Shown here one piece after another: positions 62,367-64,000 of a stretch of 64,000 nucleotides of DNA. The stretch is taken from positions 1 through 64,000 of the forward strand of contig NZ_JABMKY010000038.1 in the NCBI RefSeq assembly GCF_013204845.1, in the 5' to 3' direction. Below the pieces are notes generated by a model. It was not told the origin of the DNA and searched no databases. It was given only the letters and a program-made list of their open reading frames with translations. Source of the stretch: Paenibacillus qinlingensis. Its GTDB lineage: Bacteria; Bacillota; Bacilli; Paenibacillales; NBRC-103111. Within the stretch, counting starts at the first letter, position 1. Each line of letters starts with the position of its first letter. The position numbers and the translations under genes are program-made.

Positions 62367-63611
62367 TTATTCAGATTGATTGATGACAGCCGTCCACTTA
62401 TCACTTTCCCATGCCACATGTGCACCAAGCGCTTCGCTAGCAAATCGTAGGGGGACATATGTGGATCCCTCAGTGGAAATAAAAGGCGCATTCGAGAGTG
62501 CCTGCCATATTCCGTTAACTAGCGCTTGTTTCTTCCCAATGGGCAAAACAATCGTTTTGGAACCTTTCACAATCGTAACCTCTTGACGGGTTGCCTCCCA
62601 CGTGACTTTGGCTCCCATCGCTTCAAATACGCCACGAAGCGGGATGAACGTACTTTCACCAATAATTTTGGCCTTAGGAGAAACGTCGATGTAAGTCCCG
62701 TTGATACGAATACCAACATCGTTAGACGTAAATTTCTTGGGTGGGTCTGTTTTGACTGGATTCCCTTTCTGTTCCATAGACGGCGCAGCCGGGTTGTCTA
62801 CAGTTGTGAAAGACCATGATGTCTGCTCAACAGTTACCGTATACGTTTCTCCATAAGCAAGCTCATATTTCGGAATGATATGCCAAGCGTTCGTATCGCC
62901 AAGCTCTTGCTTTAATTTGTAAATCTCAACAGGTGCATCTTGACTGTTCTTCAGTGAGGCTGTCACATCCGTCTTGTCTTGAGCTACCCCTGCGTAAGTA
63001 ATAAAATAACCCGACTTCTCTAAATTGAATTGTTCCAATGGATTCGGTATCTCAAACCCATAAAATCCAATCGGTACACCCATCTGTCCATCGTAAGGAT
63101 AAACACCTGTTCCTGTATGGGTGAACCATTTCTTAGCAGGGTTTAGGACAAGTGCATGTTTATTATACCCAACGCCTAGTAGTGACATGTCGGGAAGAAT
63201 TAAACTTGATCTATGAAGCGGAGCATCCAGCAAAGACTGAACGCCATCCTCTGGCGAATCGGTCGTAAACGAAACATCCTCAAACACACCGAATTTATCC
63301 GTATCCAAACCTGCAGCGGCTGCCCGATCCCAGGGAAGCTTGCCAGAGAACCCTTGCTTACTTGGTGTTTCTGTATGTCCGTTCTCCTGATTCATGAGGA
63401 GATAATTCGCATGCTTGCCAGCTGCAGTTGTTAGAGAAGGATCTAATTCCATCAATGGAATGCCCATATGTGCTCTGACGTCATTCAAATAATCTAGTGC
63501 GGCGCTCTGATCGTTGTTGCCTGCTGCAGTTGCACTGAGGTTCCCGAATACCATGGATACCCCAGTAAGTACTGTTGCTAGCGTAACACTCTTTTTCAAC
63601 CAATTATTCAT
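62367..63611 (-). CDS. Secreted CAP-domain protein with C-terminal stalk domain
   Basis: About 414 residues. The start at 63611 (MNNWLKKS) follows GGAGG. Signal peptide 1-30. The CAP (SCP/PR-1) domain at 35-150 has YLNDVRAHMGIPLMELDPSL and NQENGHTETPS with the conserved His. The C-terminal 120 residues form a double copper-amine-oxidase-N stalk (STFIPLRGVFEAMGAKVTWE and STYVPLRFASEALGAHVAWE). Likely a wall-associated protein; CAP domains in bacilli act in sporulation or envelope maintenance. Confidence 0.88.
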   Translation of the reverse strand: MNNWLKKSVTLATVLTGVSMVFGNLSATAAGNNDQSAALDYLNDVRAHMGIPLMELDPSLTTAAGKHANYLLMNQENGHTETPSKQGFSGKLPWDRAAAAGLDTDKFGVFEDVSFTTDSPEDGVQSLLDAPLHRSSLILPDMSLLGVGYNKHALVLNPAKKWFTHTGTGVYPYDGQMGVPIGFYGFEIPNPLEQFNLEKSGYFITYAGVAQDKTDVTASLKNSQDAPVEIYKLKQELGDTNAWHIIPKYELAYGETYTVTVEQTSWSFTTVDNPAAPSMEQKGNPVKTDPPKKFTSNDVGIRINGTYIDVSPKAKIIGESTFIPLRGVFEAMGAKVTWEATRQEVTIVKGSKTIVLPIGKKQALVNGIWQALSNAPFISTEGSTYVPLRFASEALGAHVAWESDKWTAVINQSE

Positions 63612-63688
63612 TGTACCTCCGTAACACACGGTTTAATTTCCACGAATCATTCCTTTTCGACAAATTCCCTCCTAATTCCTGCAAAAGA

Positions 63689-63727
63689 AGATGAAAAAGA
63701 CAGATCACACGTGCGAATCTGTCTTTT
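63689..63727. terminator. Terminator-like hairpin upstream of the CAP gene
   Basis: Stem AAAGACAGAT paired with ATCTGTCTTT with a 14-base loop, followed by T residues on the plus strand. It probably belongs to a gene beyond the window or marks the CAP gene's 5' border. Confidence 0.55.
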
Positions 63728-63831
63728 CACAAAGCTTACGTTGACTATCTTACCTCTAAAGATGCCGGGGGGCCTTGGGCTAAGCTTCGCTTACCCCAAA
63801 ACCCAAAACATATAATATCTGGCGCTTATAA

Positions 63832-63893
63832 AAAGGCCACCGAGATTAGACTGGGCCACTGAAAAACTTACGCATTTTTCGTTGATGGCCTTT
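63832..63893. repeat. Possible mini inverted-repeat element
   Basis: The outer repeat AAAGGCCA (63832) pairs with TGGCCTTT (ending 63893); an inner GAAAAA/TTTTTC pair lies between. About 62 bases that could be the end of an insertion sequence. It is not assigned to a family. Confidence 0.3.
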
Positions 63894-63900
63894 ACGTATC

Positions 63901-63948
63901 AAAAAAGAAGACATCCGTTCCCTCTTTGGGGTCGGATGTCTTCTTTTT
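63901..63948. terminator. Strong bidirectional terminator near the window end
   Basis: Stem AAAAAGAAGACATCCG paired with CGGATGTCTTCTTTTT around a 14-base loop. The gene it serves lies outside the window, or it is the end of a leftward unit. Confidence 0.8.
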
Positions 63949-64000
63949 ACTCCTAAGACCGCTGTTTCATTCGGTATTTTTAATCCGCTAACTTTAAGAT

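Overview
The window looks like a chromosomal segment of a Paenibacillus-type member of the Bacillales. It has moderate GC, strong AGGAGG-like ribosome binding sites, LplABC-type sugar ABC transporters without their own ATPase, a YesN/AraC-type membrane regulator, S-layer-homology and copper-amine-oxidase-N 'stalk' domain proteins, a MocR regulator and a GGDEF-EAL protein. No rRNA, tRNA, CRISPR array or intact mobile element was seen.

Region 1 (1-5600) is a graveyard of mobile DNA: two separate IS110-family transposase remnants, a broken group II intron maturase, an IS1595-type remnant, truncated VanY-like and SnoaL-like genes, and two copies of a hairpin-forming dispersed repeat. A possible Imm33-type immunity gene, an Lrp/AsnC regulator and a metallo-beta-lactamase-fold hydrolase are intact. 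Region 2 (5700-9700) holds a lipoprotein gene cut by a nonsense codon, a pair of half-size YdcZ-type transporters flanking a frameshifted Crp/Fnr regulator, and about 1.7 kb of decayed sequence.

Region 3 (9700-33700) is mixed chromosomal content: TerB; a divergent AraC regulator/DHA2 exporter pair; a lipoprotein resembling signal peptidase I but lacking both catalytic residues; a DUF7002-like protein with a membrane protein; a flavodoxin-fold oxidoreductase; a SLAC1/TehA channel; a LysR regulator with an NmrA-type gene and a NIPSNAP operon that share a 52-bp operator; GGDEF-EAL, MocR and SLH proteins; aroA-aroC with a divergent LysR gene; an FMN reductase; a soluble GAF-PAS histidine kinase; and a HAD phosphatase.

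Region 4 (34000-60400) is the most interesting part: about 26 kb of minus-strand genes that read as one glycan/amino-acid utilisation locus. It contains a ceramidase-like/GH3 NagZ-like/SDR/SIS operon, two secreted parallel beta-helix paralogues, a DapA/NanA-type aldolase behind an ABC importer, a second solute-binding protein with a membrane-bound AraC sensor, a second ceramidase-like enzyme, and a six-gene operon (M20 deacylase, D-threonine-aldolase-like, cyclase, MDR dehydrogenase, RidA, DegT). I found a long conserved promoter element (AAGTAA, 21 bases, then ATGGATTATAT, ending in a TTATATA box) in three copies, upstream of the importer operon, the second ceramidase-like gene and the six-gene operon. 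This suggests one regulon, probably controlled by the AraC sensor. The substrate is not known; an N-acylated beta-hydroxy or D-amino acid linked to an amino sugar is my inference.

Region 5 (60600-64000) has a VOC protein with a 20-bp palindromic operator, a secreted stalk-domain protein and a CAP-domain protein, and ends in terminators and a possible mini-repeat.
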